Assembly (NCBI RefSeq): GCF_022682495.2 | Contig: NC_071392.1 | Coordinates: 107,002,896-107,066,895 of the forward strand | Origin: Desmodus rotundus | Taxonomy: Eukaryota; Chordata; Mammalia; Chiroptera; Phyllostomidae | Length of the DNA: 64,000 bases | Direction: 5' to 3' | Shown here: positions 22,816-34,228 of the stretch, piece by piece | Position numbering within the stretch: position 1 is the first letter of the stretch | Layout of the letters: the number at the start of each line of letters is the position of its first letter | Made by a program: the position numbers and the translations under genes | Notes under the pieces: generated by a model | Databases searched by the model: none | Seen by the model: the letters and a program-made list of their open reading frames with translations, nothing else | Told to the model about the DNA's origin: nothing

Positions 22816-24049
22816 AAAAGACTCCGAGACTTCCTTTTCCTGCTTCCTGCTTTCCCACACTTTCTCGTCCTTTCATCGCTCAGGTATCGCCAGTTTCTGC
22901 ACTTAGGCGTCGTGGTCTCCCTCAATAGGAGGCTAAAATGGCTCAAGCCCCCAACCCACATGTTGTAGGAAAGCCAGCAAATCTCCCCAGGCAGTGCTTC
23001 TGGGAGGCTTGCTTGCTTCTGGCTGCCTCTTGCCTCATTACTATGCATCTGTTGTGTTCTCAGTCCCCCTCCCACCCCAGTCAATACTGCCTCTCTGGTG
23101 ACTGCTCTCCCCTCTCTCTGTACCTTCTCCTCACCTCTGCATTGGACACCCGTTTCTTCACCCCCAAAGTGTCTATAACGTAAAGGATTTGTGGACAGCA
23201 GTTGCTCCTGAGGTTTGGGGGATAACGAAGGGGAAGGCCTACAGCAAAGTACAGGAAGTGCCTGGATACAAGTGGTCCTCACAGGTCTCTATGCCCACTG
23301 CCCTTCCCAAAAGTTCTTTTTAGTGTCCTCAAAACTTCCTTTTCTTTTTCCAGCAGCCAGAAAAAGGCCTGCCACACTCCCTAGCCTAGGCAGAACAATT
23401 TCACTTCCTTTGTCTCAAACCTTGCCCATTAGGCATCACCTTTTACAAACAAAAAGTGAAATAAAATTGAAGGGAAAACTCATTAAGATGTTTTCGTGAA
23501 CTGAAGAGCACCTCGCCTCCCCAGAGGAGCCCTGCCACCCTCGCCTGCCACTCAGAGTCCAGCTGCAGCCAGCTTTGAAAATGTTCTTTTTTCACTTTTC
23601 CTTTCCTCTCTCCCTCTCCTCCTTCCTTCCTAAAATAGTTTTGGCACATCTACTGTGTGCCAGGCTCTGAGTTTTATGAACTAGTTTTTTTGCATGTGGC
23701 TTTTTATTTCCACACGCAGCCTGTGCCCCAAATATCCTCGGCTCCGTTTCGCTGTGTGCAGTGAAAAGGCCTGGGCTCAGACTCTACCCATTTGGGATTC
23801 TTGATAATGCAGACTCAGTTTATCTCTCAGACGACATTCCGAGAAAGAGCTTACGGAGCAATGATTTCAGAAGCTCTGTGAGGTCACGAAATTGGGCTGC
23901 ACTGGGGGTCCCCACAGCAAGGTTGCAGTACAACGAACTGTGTGGTCTCGGTGTATCATTTTGTTCCCTGAACTTTAAACTGCTGTTATTCGTTGAGTGA
24001 ATAGTTTGGATAAGGTGATTTCTAAGGGCCTGTCTGGTCCTAAAACTTT

Positions 24050-24260
24050 ACGAGGGTGTAAAACATGGTGGCATGGGGCACGTTTGACACATTTGTGAGA
24101 GCGAAAGCATTTATGTCAATGGATGTGAGTAATTACCTGCTCGGGAGAACCAGCAGTTAATTTCGAAGAATGGTCTAGGTAAAATGGCATTTTTCATGGG
24201 CTCAATCTACAAATTTTTTGGAGGATGCTGGGATGAGAGTTGAAGGAGATGGTCTCATGG
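24050..24260. promoter_or_regulatory. Candidate conserved non-coding block
   Basis: Repeat-free sequence with gtgagtaattacctgctcgg, agcagttaatttcgaag and cacgtttgacacatttg. TAAT cores and retained CpGs suggest possible constraint. No motif proves it. Confidence 0.22.
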
Positions 24261-24702
24261 GCTCCCGTGCCTGGGCCTTATTTCCTAGGGAGTTGGCTGA
24301 ATGGCCCCAAGCCCTTGAAGCGTGGGGGTGGGGTACACATGCGTGTTCACACGCCGACATGGATCTGTTTGTCGAGTGGCTGTCAGGAGAGGGTATGTTG
24401 TTGGTACGTATTCAGCATTGTGATGCTTTAATATGTCAGCCATAACACTTAGTTTGCTTTAAAGTTCCAAATAGCACTAGGGGAGACATGGAACTTATCA
24501 ACAAGCGTGACAAGTCGTCAAAGCCGTAGAAATACTGTTCTAAGAACTCGCGATCTAAAATTTGAAAACAAAAACACAAATACATTTGACTACTTTGGTG
24601 CATTTCCTCCCAGACTGATATCTCTTTTAAAAGCATCCATCCCTGTGTGGTTGATTTTTTTAAAAGTGTGCCTTTTTGCATTCTCCAAACTTATTTTTTG
24701 AT

Positions 24703-24960
24703 AAACAACAGAAATATATTTCTCACAGCTCTAGAGGCAGGGAAGTCCAAGGGCAAGGTGTCAGCAGATTCAGTGTCTGGTGAAAGCCCACTTTCTGGTT
24801 CACAGATGCCATGGGTCGCGTTCACGAGGGCACTGATCCCATTCATAGGGGCTCCGCCCTCATGACCTATGCACCTCCCACGGGCCCCACCTCCTCACAC
24901 CATCACACTGGAGACTAAGTTCCAACGTATGAATTTTGGAGGGACACATTCATACAGACA
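24703..24960 (-). mobile_element. MST/MLT1-type MaLR solo LTR fragment, antisense
   Basis: Antisense ERVL-MaLR LTR signatures in order: aacaacagaaatatatttct, cacagctctagaggcaggga, ggtgtcagcagattcagtgt, ctggtgaaagcccactttct, ctcatgacctatgcacctcc, aacgtatgaattttggaggg. It is non-coding and has an internal deletion relative to the family length of about 400 bases. Confidence 0.65.
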
Positions 24961-25119
24961 AATATTCGTATTATGATCCTCTTGCATAACCACAATTCGG
25001 TGATAAAGGCAACGTAACTGAACACTGATACCATGTTCGTTTGTCTGCTTGTTTGTTTTTCCCAAACTTTCTGGCACGGAGCTGCTTTTATAACAAGAAA
25101 GAAAACAATGCATATTGTT

Positions 25120-25260
25120 CCATCACTTGGAAATATCACTAACTAGTCTAGCCTGGACCTCAATTAGTTCCATTGATGTTAATCAGTTAGCTGGAATGCT
25201 TAGCTTCTAGTTAACAGCATTTTCTGATTAAGCGGGGGTTAATTGGAAAACACTCTTCAG
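25120..25260. promoter_or_regulatory. Candidate conserved non-coding block
   Basis: A short unique stretch dense in TTAAT/AATTAG cores: ctcaattagttccattgatg, ttaatcagttagctgg, ctgattaagcgggggttaat. It may be a small enhancer or just AT-rich DNA. Confidence 0.2.
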
Positions 25261-25554
25261 TAGGAGTCTTTCCACAAGGTGCTGCTTCCCTCTCCTAGAC
25301 TACAGGCGGACGTCACTCCCGTGATGCCCGGAGTCTCCCTTCTGAGCATGAGGACTGTCTGTCCTATGAGACCAGACCCCTGGGTCCCTGGCCCTACTTT
25401 CAGACCAGCGCGCCACGTGCTGCCCTGTTTGCTGCCTGTCACTCCCCGACCCCGCTCAGTTTTTTATTTAATACAAATGAGTGGGTTGGACAAGTTGACA
25501 TATAATAAGAAGCTGTGTCTTCTCCAATTCAGTTCAGTGGTACAATCACTTACA

Positions 25555-25785
25555 AATGTATTCATTAAATTATTACTGAGTATTTACTACTCCTGAGGAC
25601 TATTCTCGATATTTTAGATATGACAGTGAATGAAACAGACAAAATCCACACCCTCGTGAAGCTTGTGCTCTACCAGGGGAAACAGGAAATAAACAATAGA
25701 CTTAAAAATCAGTTATTTTACAGTCACTTGCCTAATGTGATGTTAGTAAATAATTGCAGTGTGCTAGGGAAAAATACTATTTGCT
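25555..25785 (-). repeat. L2 LINE 3' part, antisense
   Basis: Antisense L2 3' end: attattactgagtatttact, atgacagtgaatgaaacaga, acaccctcgtgaagcttgtg, ggaaacaggaaataaacaat. It appears to continue at 26440 after an inserted repeat. Confidence 0.55.
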
Positions 25786-26255
25786 GTGTTACAAGCTACC
25801 CCAAATCTCAGTGACATAAAACCACCAATTTATTGTTCTCACTGCAACTGAGTCAGGAATGTGGACGGCAGGCACGGCAGGAATAGTCGGTGTCTGCTCC
25901 CCAATGGCTGAAGTCTTGACTTGGAAGGCTCTAAGGCTGGGAGTCAAAAGCCTCTGAACGTGTCTTCACTTACATATCTAGTGATCAATGCAAGCTGTCA
26001 GCTGGGGTCTCAGCTGGGATTGTCAGCTACAACACTGACACATGGCCCCTTCAAGTGGCCCGGGCTTCCTCACCGCGTGGTAGCCTCAGGATAGTTGGAC
26101 ATATTCTGTGGTAGCTCGTAACTCGAAAGGTGAGCTTCATCACTAACAAGACAGAAAGTGCATCACCCTTTGTGACCTAGGCTTGCATATCACAGTATCT
26201 CTCCTACCACATGCTATTGGTTACAAGCAAGTAATAATCACCTGTGTTCTAGGGA
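25786..26255 (-). repeat. LTR-like repeat inserted in L2
   Basis: From tgctgtgttacaagctaccc, ctcagtgacataaaaccacc, to catgctattggttacaagca, the pattern resembles an old MaLR/ERVL-type LTR read backwards. It splits the antisense L2 on both sides, so it is the younger insertion. Confidence 0.4.
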
Positions 26256-26439
26256 AGGGAAATTAGACTCTTTCTCTTCTTAGAGGGAGACGTCATTGCA
26301 AGACTCTAAGAGAAAATGCAGGGCTGGAGATACAGGAAAATGCAGTCTATGGATGACACAGTCTTCTGTAGTGGAAAAAAAGAGTAGAGCAAGGAAGGGA
26401 GACGATGTGTTCCAGGGATATGAGGTGAAGGAGGGGGCT

Positions 26440-27300
26440 CTGATATTAAATAGGGGAGAAGGATAGTCCTTAATTAGAAGGTGACATTTGAGCAGAGACA
26501 CGATGGATATATTTGATGGAAGAGAGTTCCAGATCAAGGCCAAGGTTGTCGTGAGTAAATGAACAAAGAGTAAAACTAATAGAAAATGCTACTGGAGAAA
26601 TAAAGGGGAGCTGACCGTTATAGGCACTATAAGCCATTATGAGGACTTTGGCTTTTACTCTGAATGAAATGGACAGCCACTGCAGAGATTTGGGAAGACA
26701 ACTGATAATTATCTGACAATGGTTCAAAAGACTCATTCTAGCTACTATGTTGAGAATAGATATAGGGAGGCAGGGGTAAAAACAGGGATACCAGTGAAGA
26801 GCCCACAGCAGAAACCCAGGTGAGATATGATAACTCGGGCCTGGATGTGGCAGTGGAGGGGGTGAGAGGTGGTTGGATTCTAAATATATTTTCAACAAAG
26901 AGCCAGTGGGGTTTCTAACACCCTAGATGCAGCATGTGAGAGGAAGAGAGGCATGAAGGGTGGCTCTGAGGTTATTATTACCTGGGCCCCTAGCAGGATG
27001 GAGTTGCCACCCATGGAGATGCGGAAGCTTCAGGTAGAGAAGACATGTGGGCAATGGAGCAATTGTGAGTTTAATTTTGAACTGAGTTTAAGATATCTAC
27101 TAGACATCTTCAGAGAGATGGAAAGCAAATAGTTAGGTGTATGAGTCTGGAACTTTGGAAAAAAGCCTGGACTGGAGAGAAAACTTTGGGAGTTTTGGAC
27201 ATATAGGTTATATAGTAAAACCACAAGACCATTTGAAGTCATCAAGCAAGTGAGCAGAGAAAAAGGCCGGGACCAGGACTGAACGTGGAGGAATTTCAGC
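26440..27300 (-). repeat. L2 LINE ORF2 region, antisense
   Basis: A long antisense L2 run: gaaggtgacatttgagcaga, aagagagttccagatcaagg, gaggactttggcttttactc, tgaatgaaatggacagccac, ctggatgtggcagtggaggg, ggatggagttgccacccatg, tagacatcttcagagagatg. Frames are broken, so this is a dead LINE. The minus ORF at 26470-26898 runs antisense-to-antisense through it and keeps only scraps. Confidence 0.65.
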
Positions 27301-27329
27301 TCTAAGATGTCTGAGCACTTTCCATAGAC

Positions 27330-27905
27330 CAGACGTTGTACTCGGTTCTAGGAACTGAGGAGACGAGGTAGAGCCCTTGCATTCTGAGGACCTTGGCGCC
27401 TGTTTTTACAGACAGGCCTATAAGCTGAGACCATTTCAACATCTCGGCAGAGTGTCACAATGGAGGTATGCCTTTGGGGATGGGATGCATGAAGCCTAGC
27501 CCGACAGTCGATGGCCAGTGGCTTTCTGGGAGACACGAAGCCTAAACCAAAGCTGGAGAAGGAGGAATAACCAAATGAAAGCAGGGAAGGGACTAGAACA
27601 AACAAGCCATGGCGTGGAGGTGTGCACTGCAGGTTAAGTGACTGGAGCCGGAAGCAGTCTGGTACAAATAAACTGTGGGAGGGTATGTGGAGGGAGATGG
27701 GCGGATACTGTCAGGAGGGGTAGGCGTGGGGTCGGGGCAAGGGGATATTTGTCAGGCCAAGGAGTTTGGGTTTTATTCCAGGGGCCAGGGGAGACGTTGA
27801 AGGGAGCAGGATTTTTAAGCTGGATTTGTATTTTAGATGTAATTTATCTGGCCTGGATTAGAGTGGGGAGAGCAGAGGCAGGCAGGCGACTGAAACAGTA
27901 ATTCA
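27330..27905 (-). repeat. L2-type LINE fragments, antisense
   Basis: Further diverged antisense L2: gacgttgtactcggttctag, ggccaaggagtttgggtttt, attccaggggccagggg, ctgaaacagtaattcagg. Some of the middle is unique sequence. Confidence 0.4.
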
Positions 27906-28089
27906 GGGAAAAGAAGGAATTGCCTGAAGTAGGAGACTGGGCCCAGAGCCCAGACAAACCCACACACATTTCTCAAGTAGAGCCATAAAATCAGCTCGTT
28001 CGCTTTGGCCTAAAAACCTGAGTCTCTCGATATATATTTTAAGTCCAATGGCTTGAAGTAATGTATGAATCATCCCAAATTGATAGTCA

Positions 28090-28215
28090 AAATGCTGGGA
28101 TTCAAGTCCCGTCTCTTTCAATAAGTCTCTGGGTGACCTTGGGCAGGTCCCCCCACCCAGCCTCCATTTACATATCTATGCAATGAGGGTGAGGGGGGTG
28201 TTCGAAATGACCCAA
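28090..28215 (+). repeat. MIR SINE, sense
   Basis: Sense MIR: tgggattcaagtcccgtctc, ctctgggtgaccttgggcag, cctccatttacatatctatg caatgagggtgagg. Confidence 0.6.
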
Positions 28216-28454
28216 AGAGCACTTCTGGCCATGATATTTTGAGAGTCTGTGTAGGAACTAATCACACAAGCCAGTCAGCTCTCCTCCTACTGATAGTCCC
28301 ACTGGACCCCACTCTCTGGGACTCCCACCCCTGTAGTTATGTCTCAAGTCCTAGCAACCGTGAGTGCCCAGGGGCCTTGTGTTCCTAAGAACTCAGGGAG
28401 GCCTAGGGCAAATTAACTGCACCTGCCATACCTCTAAGATTTGAGTCTTGGAGG

Positions 28455-28625
28455 TATTCAGTCTTGGCTGCCTATTAGAATTACCTGAGGACATTTTAAA
28501 AACACCAATACCCAGGCCATCCTTCAACCAATTGAATCGGATTCCCTGGGGGTGGGATCCAGAGATCTCTGTTTTCTAAGATCTGTAGGGGACTCTAATG
28601 TACTTTTAAGACTGAGAGACACTGA
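28455..28625. mobile_element. MER5/MER58-type hAT-Charlie element
   Basis: ggctgcctattagaattacc, tgaggacattttaaaaacac, caatacccaggccatcc, attgaatcggattccctggg, ggtgggatcc and a degraded inverted end gactgagagacactgatc. A palindrome-like MER5/58 relative. Confidence 0.5.
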
Positions 28626-29919
28626 TCTAGAAAGACCCAGAGTCCCCAGTGCATGCCCTCCTTACACCCAAGGCCCATCACCTCACCAGGTGTACCCGCC
28701 GCTGGTCACCTCTGATGCCCGTGGAGGTGCGCGGTGACTGTACAAATCTACCCTGTGGGTGGCTCACGGCCATGTTCAAGTCAAGGGGCTTCTGCACGTC
28801 ACTGTGGTTTTTAGAGGCTTCCTCCTCCTCACCTTACTTCCCCAGCCCAAATTCTCCCGTCTTCCCCAAAACAACAACAACAAAACTTAATGGTGCAGGC
28901 AAATGCAAACAGAACCTGTCCGGGGAGTGGGGCTGTCTGTGAGCCCTGTCACCCCACCTGTCATCGTGATCAGAAGAATAGCAGGTTTGGGGAAGATGAG
29001 GGACAACAGGAACAGGTGACTGTGATGGAGAGAAGGAAGGGAAGCACGTTAACGCCAGTCCAGTGCAGGCAGTCTGTCATCCTAATGAATGGAACAGGTC
29101 CAGTAGGGTGACCAGAAGGTATCTGGTTATTACAGCTCCATTAAGACTATTTAAGCAGCAAGGAACAGCTGTGTGAAGTGTGATGCAGCCTAATCAAGAA
29201 CAAACATTTGTTCAATTTCCAGCTCAGGGCGGACACACCATGTGCACAGCTTCATGGGGAGAGGCCAGTGCTGCCATCTTTCTCTTGGTCTTCTGTGGGT
29301 GGCAGCGGGCAGGCAGCCTCCTGATGGGGTGTAACCATGGAGATGGACCCTTCAAGTCACCCCCGGTGCTCCCTTCTTGTCCCAGAGCCACCTAAACAGA
29401 GGCAGAGCAGACCTTCTGCTTCTCCCACGTCTTCTCTCCTCAGTTGGTAACAGAACAGCCCCCCCTGCAGGGGACCCCTGGGAAATTCTGGTCCAGCTTT
29501 TCCATCTGCAAACGAGAGTGACTCTAGGGAGAGGCACGGGGAATTCGTGGCAGATGCCCAAGTCATGGGAGGGAAGACGCGGTTGTTCTCCAGCTCTGGG
29601 ACTCTTAATGACCCAAGTAGGGACACTTGGACTCCACCTGCTCATTTCTCTCCACTCCCCATGGATTAGAGTAAGGAGAAAACGGTCCATTTAGTGGGGG
29701 TAACCAAAAGACATCAGAAGCCCATGTGGGTTCAGACTTGGAAGTTTTCCTGGCAGGAAAGATCTCATATAGGAGAGGCTATTAACTCTCTCTGTTCCTT
29801 TGGGCTTATTTCTATTTTTCCACTTAATTCTGTTTGTAACCCAGCAAACAGTATTTTCTGAGTTTAATATAGGACCCCTCCCCAACCAAGTGAGCAATTT
29901 TCAGGAGGTACCATAGAAA

Positions 29920-30045
29920 GGTCTCTTGGCTGAGAGTCAGGTCCTGGTTCTCAGTCTGCACCTACATGCTGGATGGCCTTGGACATGACTCTTCCATCTC
30001 TCGGGCCCCACTTCATCTTCTGTGAAAGGTGTGACCACATAGCAT
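29920..30045 (+). repeat. MIR SINE, sense
   Basis: Sense MIR: gagagtcaggtcctggttct, ggatggccttggacatgact, ccccacttcatcttctgtga aaggtgtg. Confidence 0.5.
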
Positions 30046-30079
30046 GGACTCCTGAAGCCTGATAGTATAGGTGTCTACT

Positions 30080-30345
30080 TCATTTGGCCAGAAATATTTT
30101 GTGCATACCTACTGTGTACCTTGCACTATTTGGGACACTGGGGATAGTTAGAAAGCTAAATAAAAATACTCTCCTTTAAAGGAAGCTCTTACCACACCAT
30201 GTAATTACACAACAGAATGCTGGTTAAAATGCTTTACAAACCTGTGATTAAGGGCAGTCCAGGGTGAACGCAGGTGTTGGTAGTGGTGTTTATTTTTGCC
30301 TTTTGTCAGTCGTCGCTGCCAAGATCAATCAGGAATGAGACACTG
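30080..30345 (-). repeat. L2-type LINE fragment, antisense
   Basis: attttgtgcatacctactgt, gtaccttgcactatttggga, cactggggatagttagaaag is the antisense L2 3' pattern; later parts are weak. Confidence 0.4.
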
Positions 30346-30767
30346 AGTTGAAAACAAGTAGAAGGAGGCTGGGTCGAGGTAGAGCATGTGTGACAGAGGG
30401 AAGCACATGTTCAGAGGCTCGGAGACATGCAAGAATTGAGATGTTGCAAGCCAGCTCTTAGAAGGGAAACCAAGATGCCTGCCTATGGAAAGAGAAATGA
30501 AAAATTAAACCAGTTGTGGAGATGAATAGGAATTTTACACAGTTTTCCTGAGCAGAATTAACAAGGTGATATTTAGGGCCTTTGACAGTGTACCTCTTAA
30601 CTCTAGCTCACTTCCAGGCTGAGGTGGCGCTGCGGGCCCAGAGACAGCCACCCAGAGACTTGCGTGAAGGTGGAGACAGTGTGTGGAGGCCACCGGAAGG
30701 AAGTCTGTGTCCTGGAATGCATGCAGGGGTTCCCCAGATTGTCGGCTCAGGGCTGGGAGAAGTAGGG

Positions 30768-30815
30768 GAATATTAACTGAATATTACTAGTGTGGAATAT
30801 TAACTGAATCGCAAA
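30768..30815. repeat. Short imperfect tandem duplication
   Basis: ggaatattaactgaat occurs twice, about 29 bases apart, with tattactagtg between. A small replication-slip duplication. Confidence 0.7.
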
Positions 30816-31013
30816 GTGCTGGTGAAAGGCTTTGTGATTAAGATAGTGGCATTTGGGGGCGGTGGGGAGAGAGTATTTCTTGTACAAAGGCACCAACACA
30901 GAGAAGCGCTCCCAACTGTGGGCAGTCTGTACAGGTGCACGTGGGTCTGCCGGTCCCTGTGAGGTGAGTCTTCCCCAGGACTTCGCTGTTTTTCTCCACC
31001 TCGCTGCCTGAGA

Positions 31014-31171
31014 CAGTGGTTCTCAAACTGCGCTGTGTTGCGGAATCAAACTGGAGAATTAGTAAAGAAAATTAAGCCATGAGCTCATCGACATGAAACA
31101 GGGCTCAGGCCTCTGCATTTCACTGAATTTCCTAGGAACCTTGGCTCCCTACCAAACTCTGGGAACCACTG
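31014..31171. mobile_element. MER5-like hAT element with target duplication
   Basis: Starts cagtggttctcaaactgcgc and ends tctgggaaccactg: clear hAT-Charlie terminal repeats. Flanks gcctgaga (31006-31013) and gcctaaaa (31172-31179) agree at 6 of 8 positions, an aged target duplication. Confidence 0.6.
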
Positions 31172-31206
31172 GCCTAAAATTTATCATTTAAAATTTTGTA
31201 GCTTTT

Positions 31207-31369
31207 GGCCCTGGCCAGGTAGTTCAGTCATCCCAATATGCCAAAGTTACAGGTTCCATCTCAGGCCAGGCACATACAACAAGCACCGATGAACCAATAA
31301 TGCATAGATAAGTGGAACAAGAACTCAAGCTCTCTCTCTCCCCTCCTAAAATTAATACATTTTTTAAAA
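31207..31369 (+). mobile_element. VES SINE (bat tRNA-derived retroposon)
   Basis: Starts ggccctggccaggtagttca, has an A box-like region and a B box ggttccatctc, then aggccaggcacatacaacaa, gaaccaataatgcatagata, agtggaacaagaactcaagc, a tctctctctc stretch and an A-rich tail. Flanking aaaattttgtagctttt and aaaattgtgggtttt look like a target duplication. This is the Ves family, transcribed by RNA polymerase III when young; this copy is diverged and likely silent. It is the best species clue in the window. Confidence 0.75.
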
Positions 31370-32061
31370 TTGTGGGTTTTAACGGGCCCTTTAAAGGGTG
31401 TTTAGTGACGGCATGCAGACACACACCGAACTGTTCTGCCTGACCAAAGCTCCTGGCACAGACAAATGCCCCCACCTTGCTGCAATCTGATTTCCGCCTA
31501 GGCTTCCCCAGCAGAACTCATCAATTACCTTCTATTTAGTGACATGGTGCGCAACAGTGTTTGCTCTCCTGATGCCTCTCTGAGTAGGCGTCGTCAGTCA
31601 TCCCTCCCTGTCTCCTCTGTCCACATTTATAATCCCTGGGACATGTGCTTTTCAGCCCAGCAGGAGGCGTGTGTTGAAAGCCTGGCCTCTGCCAGGGCCG
31701 CCACTAACTCACACAGCACCTGAGAGGGAAGTAGCGAAAGGTGCACCTGTCTCCCGGTGATGGACTGTCACCTTCCAGAATACGTTCATAGCACAAACCA
31801 AAATCTGTCATGTCTACCGGATCGTGGCTCTCCCTCAGAGGTGGTGCTCCTGTATTGGACTCCACTTGCACAGCCATCTCTGGTGGCCCTGGCCATCCGC
31901 CAGCGAGCCACGGACGCCTGTGAACATGGGTATTTACTAAACCCACGGACCACAGTGGAGGCCGGACCTTAGGCTTCCAACAGCTCATGAAACTCTCTCT
32001 CACTCCCTACATACTGTGTCTCACCTGCACCCGGAGTGAGCGTCTCGTCCCAGTGTTCCCA

Positions 32062-32385
32062 GAATGGTGCCAGTTTTATTTATCTATTTTAATTAAATTT
32101 TGGAGGTGACGTTCATTAACAAGATTATGTAGGGTTCAGGTGTCCAAGTCTGTAATACATCATCTGTATATTGCATTGTGTGCCCACCACCCGAAGTCAG
32201 ATCATCTTTTGTCACCCTATATTTGACCCCTTCACCCTTTACCACCCCCACCCCCTTCCCTCGGGTAACCACCATACTGTTGTCTGTGTCTATGAGTCTT
32301 GGTTTGTTTGTGTGTTTTTCTTGTTTGTTCATTTGTTGCTTTCAGTTTCATATCCCACATGAGTGGGATCATGTGGCCCTACATT
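32062..32385 (-). repeat. L1 3' end, antisense (bat-type)
   Basis: taattaaattttggaggtga, cgttcattaacaagattatg, gtctgtaatacatcatctgt, atattgcattgtgtgcccac, gtctgtgtctatgagtcttg, tttgttgctttcagtttcat atcccacatgagtg. This resembles the reversed 3' UTR of microbat L1. ORFs here are by-products. Confidence 0.6.
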
Positions 32386-33694
32386 CCAGGAACCCCTTGG
32401 GTCCCAGACAGCATAGGATGGATATTGCTGGGAGCCCCCATCTTTATTCTTGTGACAATAAACTGGGAGTTTCTGGTCAAAGGAAGGCAGCAAGTGAATT
32501 CCGGGTGTGAGCCGAGGGGCTCAGTAGCATATTCTTAGGGAACAGTGGGATGGAAGAGCCTCTGAACAATGACTATGGACCAGGCATTGTGCTGGGTGCC
32601 TAGAGGCATTATCTCGGGTAATCACAGATCATCACAAAACTCCGTGGGGTATTTTTTTCACTTACATGGTGTAAAACTCATTTTGGGGAAGAAAGTGTAC
32701 AGATGTATGAGTTTTAACAAATTACAGAGTCATGCAAACACCAACATCGTTGGGATACATAAGAGTTCCATCAGCAAAAAATCCCCCCGTGCTGCCCCTT
32801 TGTAGTCAGATCCTTCCCCCACTCCTAAACTGAAGGGCCTGTCATTGACTTCATTGTCAGCGAAGTTAATAGAGACTTGGAGCGCTGAAATGATTTGCAG
32901 AAAAAAATGTTCACTGTCTGCCTTTTGCAAAGCCCTGCCTTCTCCCTGACTCCTGCACACAGCTAGTGGGCAAGAGGTATTTCTTGATGAGATAAATGAA
33001 TGAAAAACACCTCCTTGGTGAAGACTGAAATCTCCCCAGCTCCAGGAGAGTATGTGGCGGGCCGGGCTACAGGAAAATCCTGGCAGCCCAGACTGGTCCT
33101 GGAGGAAGCAGACCCTCGGCTGTGCCCTGCAGCATCAGCCAGGAACTGCTTGGTCATCATTCCCTGGGCCTGGTTTTGCAGCACCCCAGGGCATATCATA
33201 TCCAATTATCTCCAGGGATACAGTCAAGCCAAAGGGTATGATGGGGTGCGGGGGGCGGGGGGGCACCGTAGCTGACAGAATCTGCTGAGGACAGCTGGGA
33301 GCAGGTCAATTAAACGGACCAGGATGCTCTCAGCCTTGGATTGGAGCTGAGCTGCTCCTGGAAGCGCTGTGTTCTGTCAAGACATCTCACTATTTGGAGC
33401 ATAACTCAAAGAGGCTTAAGTTCAAAGAAGAGCATCAGAGAAGGATGGCAAGCTTCAGAAAGGTCCCTCATATCTCAATAGGGCCAAGTCAACAGGTAGG
33501 AGAAGGGACCGACCAAGCAGGCATCAGGGACAATTCTCAGTACTACCAGGGAATTCAAGTACTGAGTGGGGAAACTGAGGTAGGTTGCATAGTCCTATGG
33601 GCCGACTTGGCACAACAGGGCCTAAGAAGCCAGGGACAGTGGTCATGTGGTCTGAGCCCCCACTGGCTCTGGGGGCCCCAGCTCTGTGGCTGGG

Positions 33695-33740
33695 AGGGTG
33701 GATGGATGGTGGGTGAGTGGATGGGTCAATGGGTAGGTTG
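33695..33740. repeat. Degenerate GGAT/GGGT simple repeat
   Basis: gggtggatggatggtgggtg, then agtggatgggtcaatgggta: an imperfect tetranucleotide array. Confidence 0.6.
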
Positions 33741-33879
33741 ACGCCATGGGAAGAGTTAATCTGTGGTAGGAACCAGATGACAGTTTTATCCTAAAGTCTA
33801 TGAAGCCTGTCAACAAGGGTGAAGGGAGGTTTCAAGAGACCAGTGCTCTTAGCCACTTGTCATGCTGCTGGACTGGCTC

Positions 33880-34175
33880 AGCCTTCCCCTTAAAACACGT
33901 TCGAAGCATTCTCACTGACTTACAATAAAACTCACATTCCTGCCTGTGGTCAGCAATGCCTTGATTGAACACCACCCCTCCCCCACTGCGTGATGTCCCT
34001 CCCTTGCTCCTATTCTCTCTGTTCTGGAGAGCCTACCTTGAAGTTCTAGAAGACCACCTTATTCCATCTCATGGCCTCTGCACTTGCTGTTGCTCAGCCT
34101 GGAACATTCTTTCCCCGGCCCTTTCAGTGCCTGGCTCCTGCTCCTCACTTAGTTCTCAGCTCAGACATGTTGACA
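33880..34175 (+). repeat. L2 LINE fragment, sense
   Basis: Sense L2: gttcgaagcattctcactga, cattcctgcctgtggtcagc, tccatctcatggcctctgca, cttgctgttgctcagcctgg, aacattctttccccggccc. It ends near the hAT at 34229. Confidence 0.55.
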
Positions 34176-34228
34176 GGAGACCAGTGGGAACACACCTGGG
34201 GCTGAACCGGCTAGGTTAGGGTCTAAGG

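Noticed and set aside
22794..23282. 162-residue minus-strand ORF
   Set aside because: Starts and ends in intron with no recognisable family; composition is ordinary intronic sequence overlapping a MER5A end.
26470..26898. 142-residue minus-strand ORF
   Set aside because: It lies in an antisense L2 element; readable words are LINE remnants, not a host gene.
31207..31369. VES head as a functional tRNA gene
   Set aside because: tRNA-like boxes are diverged and the tail is that of a SINE; no cloverleaf can be drawn.
33240..33270. G-rich tract (ggggtgcggggggcgggggg) as G-quadruplex promoter
   Set aside because: An isolated run without gene context; noted as sequence only.
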